The notes under the pieces were generated by a model, which was given only the letters and a program-made list of their open reading frames with translations, did not search any database and was not told where the DNA came from. A program made the translations under genes and the position numbers. Source: Nocardioides caldifontis (GTDB lineage: Bacteria; Actinomycetota; Actinomycetes; Propionibacteriales; Nocardioidaceae). Taken from it: 62,225 bases of DNA. Every line of letters begins with the position of its first letter. The first letter of the stretch is position 1. Positions 37,291 to 46,805 of this stretch are shown here, one piece after another. The stretch lies in the NCBI RefSeq assembly GCF_008087345.1, contig NZ_ML701736.1, forward strand, positions 544,386 to 606,610, written 5' to 3'.

Positions 37291-37814
37291 TTGCGGACCG
37301 TCCTGTCCAGCAGCATCAGGGCCTGGGAGGGGTTCTCGCGGTAGCGCTCGACGAGCTTCGCGGTCGCCTCGTCGATGCGGCGGTGGAGGGCGGAGCGGTA
37401 CTCGGTGAGCCGCCGCTCGGCCTCCTTCAGCCGCTCGAGCAGCGCTTCGACCGCCTCGGTGTCGCCGGGGTCGACGTGGGTCGACCAGATCTCGTCGACC
37501 TCGGGCAGCTGCGGGAGCGCGGTCTCGGCGGCGATCCGCATGAGCCCGGTGCGCCGGCCGCCGCTGCCGGTGTCGGCGAGCGCGCGGACCAGCTCCTTCT
37601 GGGTGAGCGTCCGGCCCGGGCGGGCCTGCAACGTGAGCACGTCCATGCGGCCATGGGTGAGCCGCCGCCAGTAGGAGACCCGGTCCTCCTCGGCGCGCAG
37701 AGCGGCGCGGTAGCTCCTCAGCTCGCCGAGGGTCAGCTCGTCGAGCGCCCTCGGTTGCGGTACCTGCACGTCCGCCATCGCCCGTGGTTCCGGGACCTTG
37801 CCCGCGCTGATCAT
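37287..37814 (-). CDS. rsiG: RsiG-like anti-sigma factor, probable c-di-GMP-responsive partner of WhiG
   Basis: The 175-residue protein is predicted mostly helical. It carries two copies of a pattern like the RsiG c-di-GMP motif E(x3)S(x2)R(x3)Q(x3)D: residues E43-S47-R50-H54-D58 and E133-T137-R140-H144-D148. In both the expected Gln is His, and the second has Thr for Ser. In Streptomyces, RsiG with c-di-GMP sequesters WhiG. Direct coupling to whiG supports the assignment. ATG 37814 has GAGGGGAG upstream; the longer frame to 37853 has no ribosome-binding site. Confidence 0.78.
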   Translation of the reverse strand: MISAGKVPEPRAMADVQVPQPRALDELTLGELRSYRAALRAEEDRVSYWRRLTHGRMDVLTLQARPGRTLTQKELVRALADTGSGGRRTGLMRIAAETALPQLPEVDEIWSTHVDPGDTEAVEALLERLKEAERRLTEYRSALHRRIDEATAKLVERYRENPSQALMLLDRTVRK

Positions 37815-38006
37815 CCGCTCCCCCTCACGGTGTTGCCTCGTGACCCAGCTCATACAACCACAAATCAGTCATGGCTCGGCAGGGTGCCGAGGCGCAGCCG
37901 GGTGGCCGCACGCCGGAAGCACTACCCACCTGACGGCGTCCGGCACCTTCCGAAGGCCCTCGGATGCTTGCGGTCCGGTCCGGTCCGGTCGCGAGCGGCC
38001 GACGGC

Positions 38007-39419
<1,413 letters not shown>

Positions 39420-39505
39420 GGCAGAACTCTTACCCCTCTTCGGCCTACTCGCGAGTCCGGACGTGCCGGAAGGGCAGAATGCAAGGCCGACCCCCAGGAG
39501 GTTCC

Positions 39506-40678
39506 GTGCCCGCTCGACGACTGATGCCCACCCCCGAGGCCGCCGACCTGCTCCAGCTGGTGCGGGACGTCAGCGCCAAGGAGCTGCTGCCCGCGGCCGC
39601 GGACGCCGAGGCGACGGAGCGGTTCCCGCGGGAGTCGTTCCGGACGTTGGGCCGGATGGGGCTGCTCGGGCTGCCGTACCCCGAGAAGGTCGGGGGCGGC
39701 GAGCAGCCCTACGAGGTCTACCTCCAGGTGCTCGAGGAGCTCGGCTCGGTGTGGGCGAGCGTCGGGGTCGGCGTCTCGGTGCACGCGCTCTCGTGCTTCG
39801 CGCTGTTCACCGCCGGCACCGAGGAGCAGCGGCAGCGGTGGCTCCCGGAGATGCTCGGCGGTGAGCTGCTCGGCGCCTACTGCCTCTCCGAGCCGCACGC
39901 CGGCTCGGACCCGGCGGCGATGCGCACCCGCGCCGAGCGGGACGGCGACGGCTACGTGCTCACCGGGGCGAAGGCGTGGACGACCCACGGCGGCCAGGCG
40001 GACTTCTACACCGTGATGGCCCGCACCGGCGACGAGCGCGGCGCGATCTCGTGCTTCCTGGTGCCGGCCGATGCCGAGGGGCTGTCGTCGGACGCCCCGG
40101 AGCGGAAGATGGGGCTCACCGGCTCGTCGACCACGACGATGCGCTTCGACGGCGTCCGTGTCGGCGTCGACCGGCGGATCGGCGCGGAGGGCCAGGGGCT
40201 GCGGCTCGCACTGGCCGCCCTCGACTCCGGGCGGCTCGGGATCGCCGCGGTGGCCACCGGGCTCGCCCAGGCGGCGCTCGACCACGCGGTCGCCTACGCC
40301 AAGGACCGGGAGACGTTCGGCCGCCGGATCATCGACCACCAGGGGCTGGCGTTCGTGCTCGCCGACATGGAGGCGGCGGTGCAGTCGGCCCGGGCGACGT
40401 ACCTGGCCGCGGCCCGGCTCCGCGACCGCGGACTGCCCTTCGCCACGGAGGCGTCGGTCGCCAAGCTGGTGTGCACCGACAACGCGATGAAGGTGACCAC
40501 CGACGCGGTCCAGGTGCTCGGCGGCTACGGCTACACCCGCGACTTCCCGGTCGAGCGGTTCATGCGCGAGGCGAAGGTCATGCAGATCTTCGAGGGCACC
40601 AACCAGATCCAGCGGATGGTCATCGGCCGGGCCCTCGACAAGGGGACCAGCGCCCGGATCGAGGCCGACCCCGCGTGA
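39506..40678 (+). CDS. Acyl-CoA dehydrogenase
   Basis: The 390-residue FAD acyl-CoA dehydrogenase has YCLSEPHAGSDPAAMRT, the interface segment KDRETFGRRIIDHQGL, and the C-terminal catalytic region VLGGYGYTRDFPVERFMREAK followed by EGTNQIQRMVIGR. It resembles short/branched-chain acyl-CoA dehydrogenases. GTG 39506 is chosen because AGGAGG ends four bases upstream; ATG 39524 is the alternative. A small hairpin terminator follows the stop. Confidence 0.91.
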   Translation: MPARRLMPTPEAADLLQLVRDVSAKELLPAAADAEATERFPRESFRTLGRMGLLGLPYPEKVGGGEQPYEVYLQVLEELGSVWASVGVGVSVHALSCFALFTAGTEEQRQRWLPEMLGGELLGAYCLSEPHAGSDPAAMRTRAERDGDGYVLTGAKAWTTHGGQADFYTVMARTGDERGAISCFLVPADAEGLSSDAPERKMGLTGSSTTTMRFDGVRVGVDRRIGAEGQGLRLALAALDSGRLGIAAVATGLAQAALDHAVAYAKDRETFGRRIIDHQGLAFVLADMEAAVQSARATYLAAARLRDRGLPFATEASVAKLVCTDNAMKVTTDAVQVLGGYGYTRDFPVERFMREAKVMQIFEGTNQIQRMVIGRALDKGTSARIEADPA

Positions 40679-40679
40679 C

Positions 40680-40704
40680 CGAGTCGCGTAGACTCGCCCG
40701 TTTT
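40680..40704 (+). terminator. Small terminator after the acyl-CoA dehydrogenase
   Basis: CGAGTC and GACTCG form a perfect 6-bp stem around GCGTA, starting one base after the stop codon region and followed by CCCGTTTT. T-rich tracts are rare in this GC-rich window, which adds weight. A second T6 tract at 40725-40730 may assist. Confidence 0.5.
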
Positions 40705-40776
40705 GTTCGGCGTGTCGAGTTGACTTTTTTGTTCAACCCAGTCACACGAGGCGACACGCTCCCCTAACCTCACAGG

Positions 40777-42396
40777 GTGCGCGCCCCCCTCCGGTATGCC
40801 CTGACGACCGCCACGGCCCTGCTGCTGACCTGTGCCGGAGCCCTGGCGGCGCTGGCCCCGGCCTCGGCCACCGTGACCCGGCTCTGCCTCACCTACTCCG
40901 GCTGCGAGAAGGCCGGGATGGGCCACGCCGGCTACGCCCAGGCCAACCGGGTCATGTACTGGCGGATGTACTCCGGCCACAACTGCACGAACTACGTCGC
41001 CTACCGGCTGGTCAAGAACGGCATGCCGAACGTCCGCCCGTGGGACGGCAGCGGCAACGCGACCAACTGGGGCGTCGCGATGGCGAAGATCACCGACAGC
41101 ACCCCCACCGTCGGCTCGGTCGCCTGGTGGCGCGCCGGTGTCTACCCCGCGGGCTCCTCCGGCCACGTCGCGTACGTCGAGCGGGTCGTGTCGGCCGACG
41201 AGATCATCGTCAGCCAGGACAGCTGGGGCGGCGAGTTCTCCTGGGCCCGGATCACCCGCGGCTCCAAGGGGTGGCCGAGCGGCTTCATCCACTTCAACGA
41301 CAAGAAGACGACCGTCACCAAGATCCCGAAGGTGAAGGGCGCGGCCCGCGTCGGCGCCACGCTCACCGCCACCGCGGGCACGTGGAGCCCGGCGGACGTG
41401 ACCACCTCCCTGCAGTGGCGCGTCGCCGGCAAGGACGTCAAGGGAGCCACCTCGTCGACCTACCAGGTCCGCCCCGCCGACCTCGGCAAGCGGGTCCGCG
41501 TCGTCGTCACCGCGACCCGGTCGGGTTACCCGACAGCGACGGTGATGTCCCGGCGTACCGCGGTCGTGGGCGAGGCCGCGCTCGTGCCGACCGCGGTGCC
41601 GTCGGTGACCGGCGACGCCGTCGTCGGCGGCACGCTCACCGCCACCACCGGGACGTGGGACCCGGTGCCCGCCTCGCACTCCTACCAGTGGCTGGTCGGC
41701 GGGGTCGCCGTGCCCGGCGCCCAGGCCTCGACCTTCGCACCGCGCCCCGAGCACCTCGGCAAGACGGTCACCGTCCAGGTCACCGCGCGCAAGGACGGGT
41801 TCGAGCCGGTCACCGCCACCTCGCGGCCGACCGGCGCCGTCCAGCCCGGCACGCTCGCCGTCGCTCCCCCGGCGCTGGCCGACAGCGACGGCGACGGCAA
41901 GCCGACCCCCGGCGAGACGCTGACCGTCACCCCCGGCACGGTGCCCGGCGCGAGCGCCCCGAAGGTCGTCTGGCTCCGCGGCACCACCCCGGTCGCGGGT
42001 GCCACCGCCACGAAGTATGCCGTCACCGCGGCCGACCTCGGACAGCCGCTGACCGTCCGGCTCGTGTGGAGCCGCCCGGGCTACAAGGAGACGACCGTCG
42101 AGGCGTCGACCGGCCGACCGGTCAAGGCCGTCCCGACCGTCGGCGTCGCCGCGGCTCCCGGCAAGCGGACGCTGGGGCTCACGGTCAGCGTCACCGCCGC
42201 CGGCGTCACCACGCTCCCGGGCCGGGTGCGGGTCGTCAGCGGCGGCAAGGTGCTCGGCAAGGCGCGCGCCGCCACGGGCAAGGTCGTGCTCCAGCTGACC
42301 GGGCTCGCCCCGGGCACCCGGACGTACCGCATCGTCTACACCGGCGGCCGCGACGTGCGGCGCACGGTGGTGCGCCACCAGCTCACCGTCCGCTGA
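40777..42396 (+). CDS. Secreted CHAP-domain protein with Ig-like repeats
   Basis: The 539-residue exported protein has a signal peptide cleaved near ASATVT. A CHAP amidase/peptidase domain (~50-180) has the catalytic Cys in HNCTNYVAYRL, the His in SSGHVAYVERV and a downstream Asn/Asp region. Three to four beta-sandwich repeats follow, each ~85 residues with the pattern G(x)TLTATxGTW and LGKxVxVxVTA, then a C-terminal Ig-like domain. It probably cleaves peptidoglycan stem peptides, with the repeats as a wall-spanning or binding arm. GTG start. Confidence 0.87.
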   Translation: MRAPLRYALTTATALLLTCAGALAALAPASATVTRLCLTYSGCEKAGMGHAGYAQANRVMYWRMYSGHNCTNYVAYRLVKNGMPNVRPWDGSGNATNWGVAMAKITDSTPTVGSVAWWRAGVYPAGSSGHVAYVERVVSADEIIVSQDSWGGEFSWARITRGSKGWPSGFIHFNDKKTTVTKIPKVKGAARVGATLTATAGTWSPADVTTSLQWRVAGKDVKGATSSTYQVRPADLGKRVRVVVTATRSGYPTATVMSRRTAVVGEAALVPTAVPSVTGDAVVGGTLTATTGTWDPVPASHSYQWLVGGVAVPGAQASTFAPRPEHLGKTVTVQVTARKDGFEPVTATSRPTGAVQPGTLAVAPPALADSDGDGKPTPGETLTVTPGTVPGASAPKVVWLRGTTPVAGATATKYAVTAADLGQPLTVRLVWSRPGYKETTVEASTGRPVKAVPTVGVAAAPGKRTLGLTVSVTAAGVTTLPGRVRVVSGGKVLGKARAATGKVVLQLTGLAPGTRTYRIVYTGGRDVRRTVVRHQLTVR

Positions 42397-42423
42397 GCCG
42401 GCAGGCCACCGTCCGCGCAGCGG

Positions 42424-42576
42424 TCAGGACATCGCCGCCATGAAGAGGATCTCGTCGCGGGAGTACTCCCGGCCGGGGTGCTCCGCGGCGAGGTGCTCCT
42501 GGGTCAGCCGGACCAGCTCGTCGTCGTCCTCGGCCTCGATCCGGGTGCCGCACGGGCAGCGCAGGCGTGAGCTCAT
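42424..42576 (-). CDS. Small DUF1059 protein
   Basis: This 50-residue protein begins MSSRLRCPCGTRIEAEDDDE and ends REYSRDEILFMAAMS, matching the DUF1059 family of small proteins with a Cys-Pro-Cys-Gly motif and a conserved His (EHLAAEHPGR). CPCG plus His may bind a metal. The function is unknown. The ATG at 42576 is 30 bp from a block of 13-bp tandem repeats. Confidence 0.8.
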   Translation of the reverse strand: MSSRLRCPCGTRIEAEDDDELVRLTQEHLAAEHPGREYSRDEILFMAAMS

Positions 42577-42605
42577 GGCCGTCACGGTAGGCGGCGGACC
42601 GCACG

Positions 42606-42670
42606 GCGACAACGACCCGTGACCACGACCGGTGACGACGACCGGTGACAACGACCCGTGACAACGGCCC
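42606..42670 (+). repeat. Five tandem 13-bp repeats (iteron-like)
   Basis: Five consecutive 13-bp units with consensus GTGACMACGACCS start at 42606, 42619, 42632, 42645 and 42658. Units differ at one or two positions. They fill the space between the divergent DUF1059 gene and the MASE1-SpoIIE phosphatase gene, a normal place for a multi-site regulator. The annotatable GTG at 42658 lies within the last unit and is unlikely to be a start. Confidence 0.85.
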
Positions 42671-42750
42671 TTGGACCAGCCGGTCCGCCGACCGCTACGG
42701 TTTCCGGACGAGGATCCGATTCGACGGTTCCGGTGAGGCGGTGGTTCGCC

Positions 42751-44379
42751 ATGACGGTTCACTGGAGGGTCGTCCTCGTGGTCGCCGTGGCGTACCTCGC
42801 CGGCTCGACGTACAGCTTCCTGGTCCTCGAGGCGCCCAGCGCCCTCGCAGTCTTCTTCCCGCCCTCGGGCGTGACCCTCGCTGCGCTGGTGCTCACTCCC
42901 CGCTCGGCCTGGCCCTGGATCCTCGTCGCGGCCGGGCTGACCGAGGCGGCCAGCGACATGCTGCACGGGATGTCGGCGACGGCCGCACTCGGCTTCGGGG
43001 TCACCAACACCGCCGAGCCGCTGGTCTCCGCCCTGCTGCTCACCCGGTTCGTCCCGGAGATCGACCTGCGCCGGCGACGCCACCTCGGCGCCTTCCTGGC
43101 GATGCCGGTGCTCGTCGGGCCGCTGGTCGGTGGCTTCCTCGGCGCGACGACGATCGCCCTCACGCTGGACGGGCCGTGGCTCGCGTCCTTCCCCGCGTTC
43201 TGGTCCGGTGACGCGCTCGGGGTCCTCACCGTCGGGGGGACGATCCTCGCCGCCCGCGACGTCCGGTGGGACCGGGCCACCGTCCTCCGTTGCCTCGGCG
43301 TGGCCCTGGCGGCCCTCGTGGTGACGGTCGTGGCGTTCCTGCCCGAGCACAACCCGCTCGTCTACCTCCCGATCCCGCTGCTGCTCGGGATCGCGCTGCG
43401 GTTCGGCCTCTTCGAGGTGCTGCTCGGCGGGCTGGTCGTGACGGCGACCGCCAACGCCGTGAGCGCGCTGGGGTTCGGGCCCTGGGGTGACTCCGTCCTC
43501 GACCCGACGGCCGAGGTAGCGACCCTCCAGCTGTTCCTCGCGATCGCCGTGCTCGCCGCCTGGTTGCTCACCGTGGCGCTCGGCGAGCGTGACGAGGCCA
43601 CGCTGCTCTACGCCCGTGAGCGGGAGTCGGCGCTGCTGCTCCAGCGGGCGCTGCTCCCCCACGTGCCCGACTCGCTGCCCGGCGTGGAGGTCGGCACCCT
43701 CTACCGGCCGGCGGACTCGGCCCACGAGGTGGGCGGCGACTGGTACGACGTCTTCCCGCTCGGCGAGCACCACGTCGGCATTGCCGTCGGCGACGTGGTC
43801 GGCCACGAGCTGCAGGCGGCGGTCACCATGGGCCGGTTGCAGGCCTCGCTGCGGCTGGCCGCGTCGACCACGCCGCTCGGCCCGAGCTACGTGCTCACCG
43901 CCCTCGACGCCGCCACCGCCACGATGCCCGACGCGGTGTGCTCCACCGTCGGGTACGCCGCGTTCGACCCCGTCGCGGGGCGGTTGCGCTACGCCTGCGC
44001 GGGCCACCCGCCGCCGTTGCTGGTGACGGGCGGGACGGCGACGTACCTCGACGCCGGACGGTCGACACCGCTCGGCGTCGGCGACGGCCCCCGCGAGGAG
44101 GCGGTGGAGCAGGTGCCCGACGGCGCGCTGCTGGTCTGGTACTCCGACGGGCTCGTCGAGCAGCGCCAGCACGGCATCGACGAGGGGCTCGCCAAGCTCG
44201 CGATGGCGGCCACCCGGCTCGATCCCGAGGGGTCCCCCGCGCAGTGGTGCGAGACCCTGCTCTCCGACGTGATGGCCGACCACGCCCTCGAGGACGACGT
44301 CGTCGTGCTCTGCCTGCGGCTCAGCCAGGTGACGACCGGCGACCACACCGGTGTTCCGTTGTCGGAGGCCGGCGCCTGA
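42751..44379 (+). CDS. MASE1-SpoIIE membrane PP2C-type serine phosphatase
   Basis: The ~542-residue protein has an N-terminal MASE1-type integral membrane sensor (~8 helices, ~5-300) and a cytoplasmic SpoIIE/PP2C phosphatase. The latter has ALLPHVPDSLPGVEVGTLYRPA, VGGDWYDVFPL with metal-binding Asp, and LVWYSDGLVE. Such proteins dephosphorylate anti-anti-sigma factors in partner-switching. No anti-sigma or STAS gene lies beside it. ATG 42751 is chosen because the upstream GTG falls within the tandem repeats. Confidence 0.88.
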   Translation: MTVHWRVVLVVAVAYLAGSTYSFLVLEAPSALAVFFPPSGVTLAALVLTPRSAWPWILVAAGLTEAASDMLHGMSATAALGFGVTNTAEPLVSALLLTRFVPEIDLRRRRHLGAFLAMPVLVGPLVGGFLGATTIALTLDGPWLASFPAFWSGDALGVLTVGGTILAARDVRWDRATVLRCLGVALAALVVTVVAFLPEHNPLVYLPIPLLLGIALRFGLFEVLLGGLVVTATANAVSALGFGPWGDSVLDPTAEVATLQLFLAIAVLAAWLLTVALGERDEATLLYARERESALLLQRALLPHVPDSLPGVEVGTLYRPADSAHEVGGDWYDVFPLGEHHVGIAVGDVVGHELQAAVTMGRLQASLRLAASTTPLGPSYVLTALDAATATMPDAVCSTVGYAAFDPVAGRLRYACAGHPPPLLVTGGTATYLDAGRSTPLGVGDGPREEAVEQVPDGALLVWYSDGLVEQRQHGIDEGLAKLAMAATRLDPEGSPAQWCETLLSDVMADHALEDDVVVLCLRLSQVTTGDHTGVPLSEAGA

Positions 44380-44396
44380 CGGGCTACCGTGACCCG

Positions 44397-45215
44397 GTGA
44401 CGTCGACGAGCACGGTGACGGTGACCCGGTTGTCGGTCACCCCGGTCAAGGGGTTCGGGCTGCGGGAGGTCGGCGAGGTCGCGCTCACGCCGCACGGCGT
44501 CCCCGGCGACCGTTCGCTGTTCCTCGCCGACGACGGCGACAAGCTCTTCTCCGCGACCCGCAGCGGGGTGTTCCTCCCCTACTGGGCGGACCTCGACGTC
44601 GACACCGGGGTGCTCACCATCGGCCGGGGCGACGACGTGCTGCTCCGCGACGTGCTGGAGCCCGGTGAGCCGGTGCGCGCGCACTTCTTCGGCAGCCGCT
44701 ACCCCACGGGACGGGTGGTCCGCGGCCCCTGGGCGGCGTGGCTGAGCGAGGTCGCCGGCCGACCGCTGCGGCTCGTGCTCGTCGACGTCCCCGGCGCCGG
44801 CTACGACGTGCACCCGGTGACGCTGGTCTCCGAGGCCTCGGTGGCGGCCCTCGGCCGGGAGGCGGACGGGACCCCCCTCGACCCGCGCCGGTTCCGGATG
44901 ACCATGACCGTCGACGGCGTCGCACCGTTCGCCGAGGACGGCTGGCGGGGACGCACCCTGCAGGTCGGCGACGTCATGCTCCGCGCTGGCGGACCGGTCA
45001 AGAGGTGCGCCGCGATCCAGAAGCAGCCCGACGGGGAGCCCTCCGCGGTCAACGCGCTCCGGCTCATCAACGACGTCCGCGGGGTGCAGGACAGCGAGCT
45101 CGGCAAGGGGCTGGTCCTCGGCGTCTACGGCGAGGTCGTGCGGCCCGGCGCCCTCCGCGTCGGTGACCGCGTCGAGGTCGCGGAACAGGAGCCCGTCGCG
45201 GCGCCGGCCGGCTGA
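44397..45215 (+). CDS. MOSC domain protein (mARC/YcbX-like)
   Basis: The 272-residue protein has an N-terminal MOSC beta-barrel (RLSVTPVKGFGLREVGEVAL) and the C-terminal MOSC domain with PVKRCAAIQ, whose Cys would bind molybdenum cofactor sulfur, and RFRMTMTVDG. These proteins reduce N-hydroxylated compounds or deliver Moco sulfur. The ferredoxin domain of YcbX is absent, so a separate reductase is needed. The frame is open upstream across the phosphatase gene; GTG 44397 follows its stop by 17 bp. Confidence 0.86.
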   Translation: MTSTSTVTVTRLSVTPVKGFGLREVGEVALTPHGVPGDRSLFLADDGDKLFSATRSGVFLPYWADLDVDTGVLTIGRGDDVLLRDVLEPGEPVRAHFFGSRYPTGRVVRGPWAAWLSEVAGRPLRLVLVDVPGAGYDVHPVTLVSEASVAALGREADGTPLDPRRFRMTMTVDGVAPFAEDGWRGRTLQVGDVMLRAGGPVKRCAAIQKQPDGEPSAVNALRLINDVRGVQDSELGKGLVLGVYGEVVRPGALRVGDRVEVAEQEPVAAPAG

Positions 45216-45287
45216 CCCCGCCGACCGCCTCGGTCCGAGTCTCGCGCTGCTCCGCGACCGGCGGTGCCGGTGGGTAAGGAGGTGAGC

Positions 45288-46412
45288 ATGGCTCAGCTTG
45301 ACCCCGAGAACCCCACCCTGCGACGGCTGCAGGGTGAGTGGGCCGCGCGACCGCGCATCGCGCTCGCACTCAAGGCCGCGCTGGCGGCGGCGATCGCGTG
45401 GGCGTGCGTCCGCCCGTTCGGGGGGTTCGTCGCGGAGTACGAGTACTACGCGCCCTTCGGGGCCGTCGTCGCGGTGTCCAGCACCCTTGCCAACTCCCTG
45501 CGGAGCACCGGCCAGACCGCGGTCGCGATCACCCTCGGCGCCGGGCTCGCGCTGCTCGGCCGCCAGGTCCCGGGGTCGGTGGTCGTCGACCTCGCCGTCG
45601 TGGTCGCGGTCGGCACCCTGCTCGCCGGGTGGCCCCGGCTGGGCTCGATGGGCAGCTGGGTCCCGGTCGCCGCGGTCTTCACGATGATCGTCGGTGCGAA
45701 GGACCCGTTCACGTACGTGCTCGGCTACCTCGGGCTGACCACCCTCGGGGCGGTCATCGGCGTGCTCATCAACGCCGCGTTCCCGCCGCTGCCCCTGACC
45801 CCGGCGAAGCTGGCCCTGCGCCGGCTCCGGCTGGTCCTCGCCGATCAGCTGGCCGCCGTCGCGGACGGGCTCGACCAGCCCTCGGCCCCGACCCTCGAGG
45901 AGTGGGACGAACGCCGGCGAACCCTCACGCCGTACCTCTCCCACGTGCACACGCTCGTCCGTGAGGCCGACGAGGGCCGACGGATCAACTGGCGGGCCCG
46001 GCACTGGGAGCGCGAGGCCGACCAGGTGTACGACGTCGCCCGCGCGCTCGACCAGCTGAGCTCGCTCGTGGAGCAGCTCGTGGCGATGGTCGTCGAGCGC
46101 GAGAGCTCCGACCTGCACGAGGTGGCGCTCGGCCCCGAGATGCGGCCGACGACGGCGGCCGCGCTCCGGTCGATGGGCGAGCTGCTCACGACGATGGACG
46201 ACGACGAGCAGCTGCACGAACGGCGGGTCGCCACCACCGCCGCCGTCGACGACCTCCGCAAGGCGACGCGACGGGCCTGGCAGGAGGCCGGCGAGGACCG
46301 GTTCACCGCAGCCGCGATCGTGACCGTGCTCGAGCGGGCCGTCGAGGCGCTCGCCGTCGAGGAGGAGGACGAGGCGCACGACGAGCAGCTGGAGGGGACC
46401 AGTGGCTCGTGA
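45288..46412 (+). CDS. FUSC/aromatic acid exporter family membrane protein
   Basis: The 374-residue protein has about six membrane helices in residues ~25-165 (LALKAALAAAIAWACV, YYAPFGAVVAVSSTLANSL, LAVVVAVGTLLAGW, FTYVLGYLGLTTLGAVIG) and a long soluble C-terminal helical domain. It matches the FUSC/ArAE group that exports aromatic carboxylates. ATG 45288 has AAGGAGG at optimal spacing. It is a single FUSC half, so it likely dimerises. Confidence 0.82.
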   Translation: MAQLDPENPTLRRLQGEWAARPRIALALKAALAAAIAWACVRPFGGFVAEYEYYAPFGAVVAVSSTLANSLRSTGQTAVAITLGAGLALLGRQVPGSVVVDLAVVVAVGTLLAGWPRLGSMGSWVPVAAVFTMIVGAKDPFTYVLGYLGLTTLGAVIGVLINAAFPPLPLTPAKLALRRLRLVLADQLAAVADGLDQPSAPTLEEWDERRRTLTPYLSHVHTLVREADEGRRINWRARHWEREADQVYDVARALDQLSSLVEQLVAMVVERESSDLHEVALGPEMRPTTAAALRSMGELLTTMDDDEQLHERRVATTAAVDDLRKATRRAWQEAGEDRFTAAAIVTVLERAVEALAVEEEDEAHDEQLEGTSGS

Positions 46413-46429
46413 TCAGGGGCGGCTCCTGA

Positions 46430-46789
46430 TCAGGGCTGCTGCTTCGTCCGGTGGACGAGCCAGTCGGTGTCGGTGCGGATGAGCGCGTAGCGGACGCTGC
46501 CCTCCCGGCCGTGCAGCACGAACAGCAGCCGGCGCTCGTTGCTCCCGACGTCCTCCCACCAGCCGATGTCCGCGATCGACTTGTGCTCGTCCTCGTAGGT
46601 CAGGTGGTCGAGGTCGTGGTCGGGCACCGCGACGGCCAAGCGGTCCTCGCGGCTCGTCGGTGGCAGCCCGCGGGGCACCGCCCAGGAGCGCAGCACGCCG
46701 TCCTGCTCGAGCCGCAGGTCGAAGTGCGGGCGCGGCTTGCGGTGGTCGTGGAGGACGAACGCCGGTCGGCCGTCGGGCTGGTCGGTCAC
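46430..46789 (-). CDS. Stand-alone LigD-type 3'-phosphoesterase domain
   Basis: The 119-residue protein is homologous to the N-terminal phosphoesterase (PE) domain of bacterial DNA ligase D. It has FVLHDHRKPRPHFDLRLEQD, with the His-x-Asp...Arg metal and phosphate site, and GVLRSWAVPRGLP. In LigD this domain trims 3'-ribonucleotides at NHEJ ends. Stand-alone PE proteins occur in several bacteria and archaea. No polymerase or ligase domain is encoded nearby. GTG start. Confidence 0.85.
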   Translation of the reverse strand: MTDQPDGRPAFVLHDHRKPRPHFDLRLEQDGVLRSWAVPRGLPPTSREDRLAVAVPDHDLDHLTYEDEHKSIADIGWWEDVGSNERRLLFVLHGREGSVRYALIRTDTDWLVHRTKQQP

Positions 46790-46805
46790 ACCTCCGGTGT
46801 ACCCC

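Noticed and set aside
37972-37991. GGTCC tandem triplication upstream of the rsiG-like gene region
   Set aside because: Too short and simple to support a functional call; likely chance in GC-rich DNA.
42606-42670. 13-bp repeats as a CRISPR or replication origin
   Set aside because: Contiguous units without spacers; no replication gene nearby.
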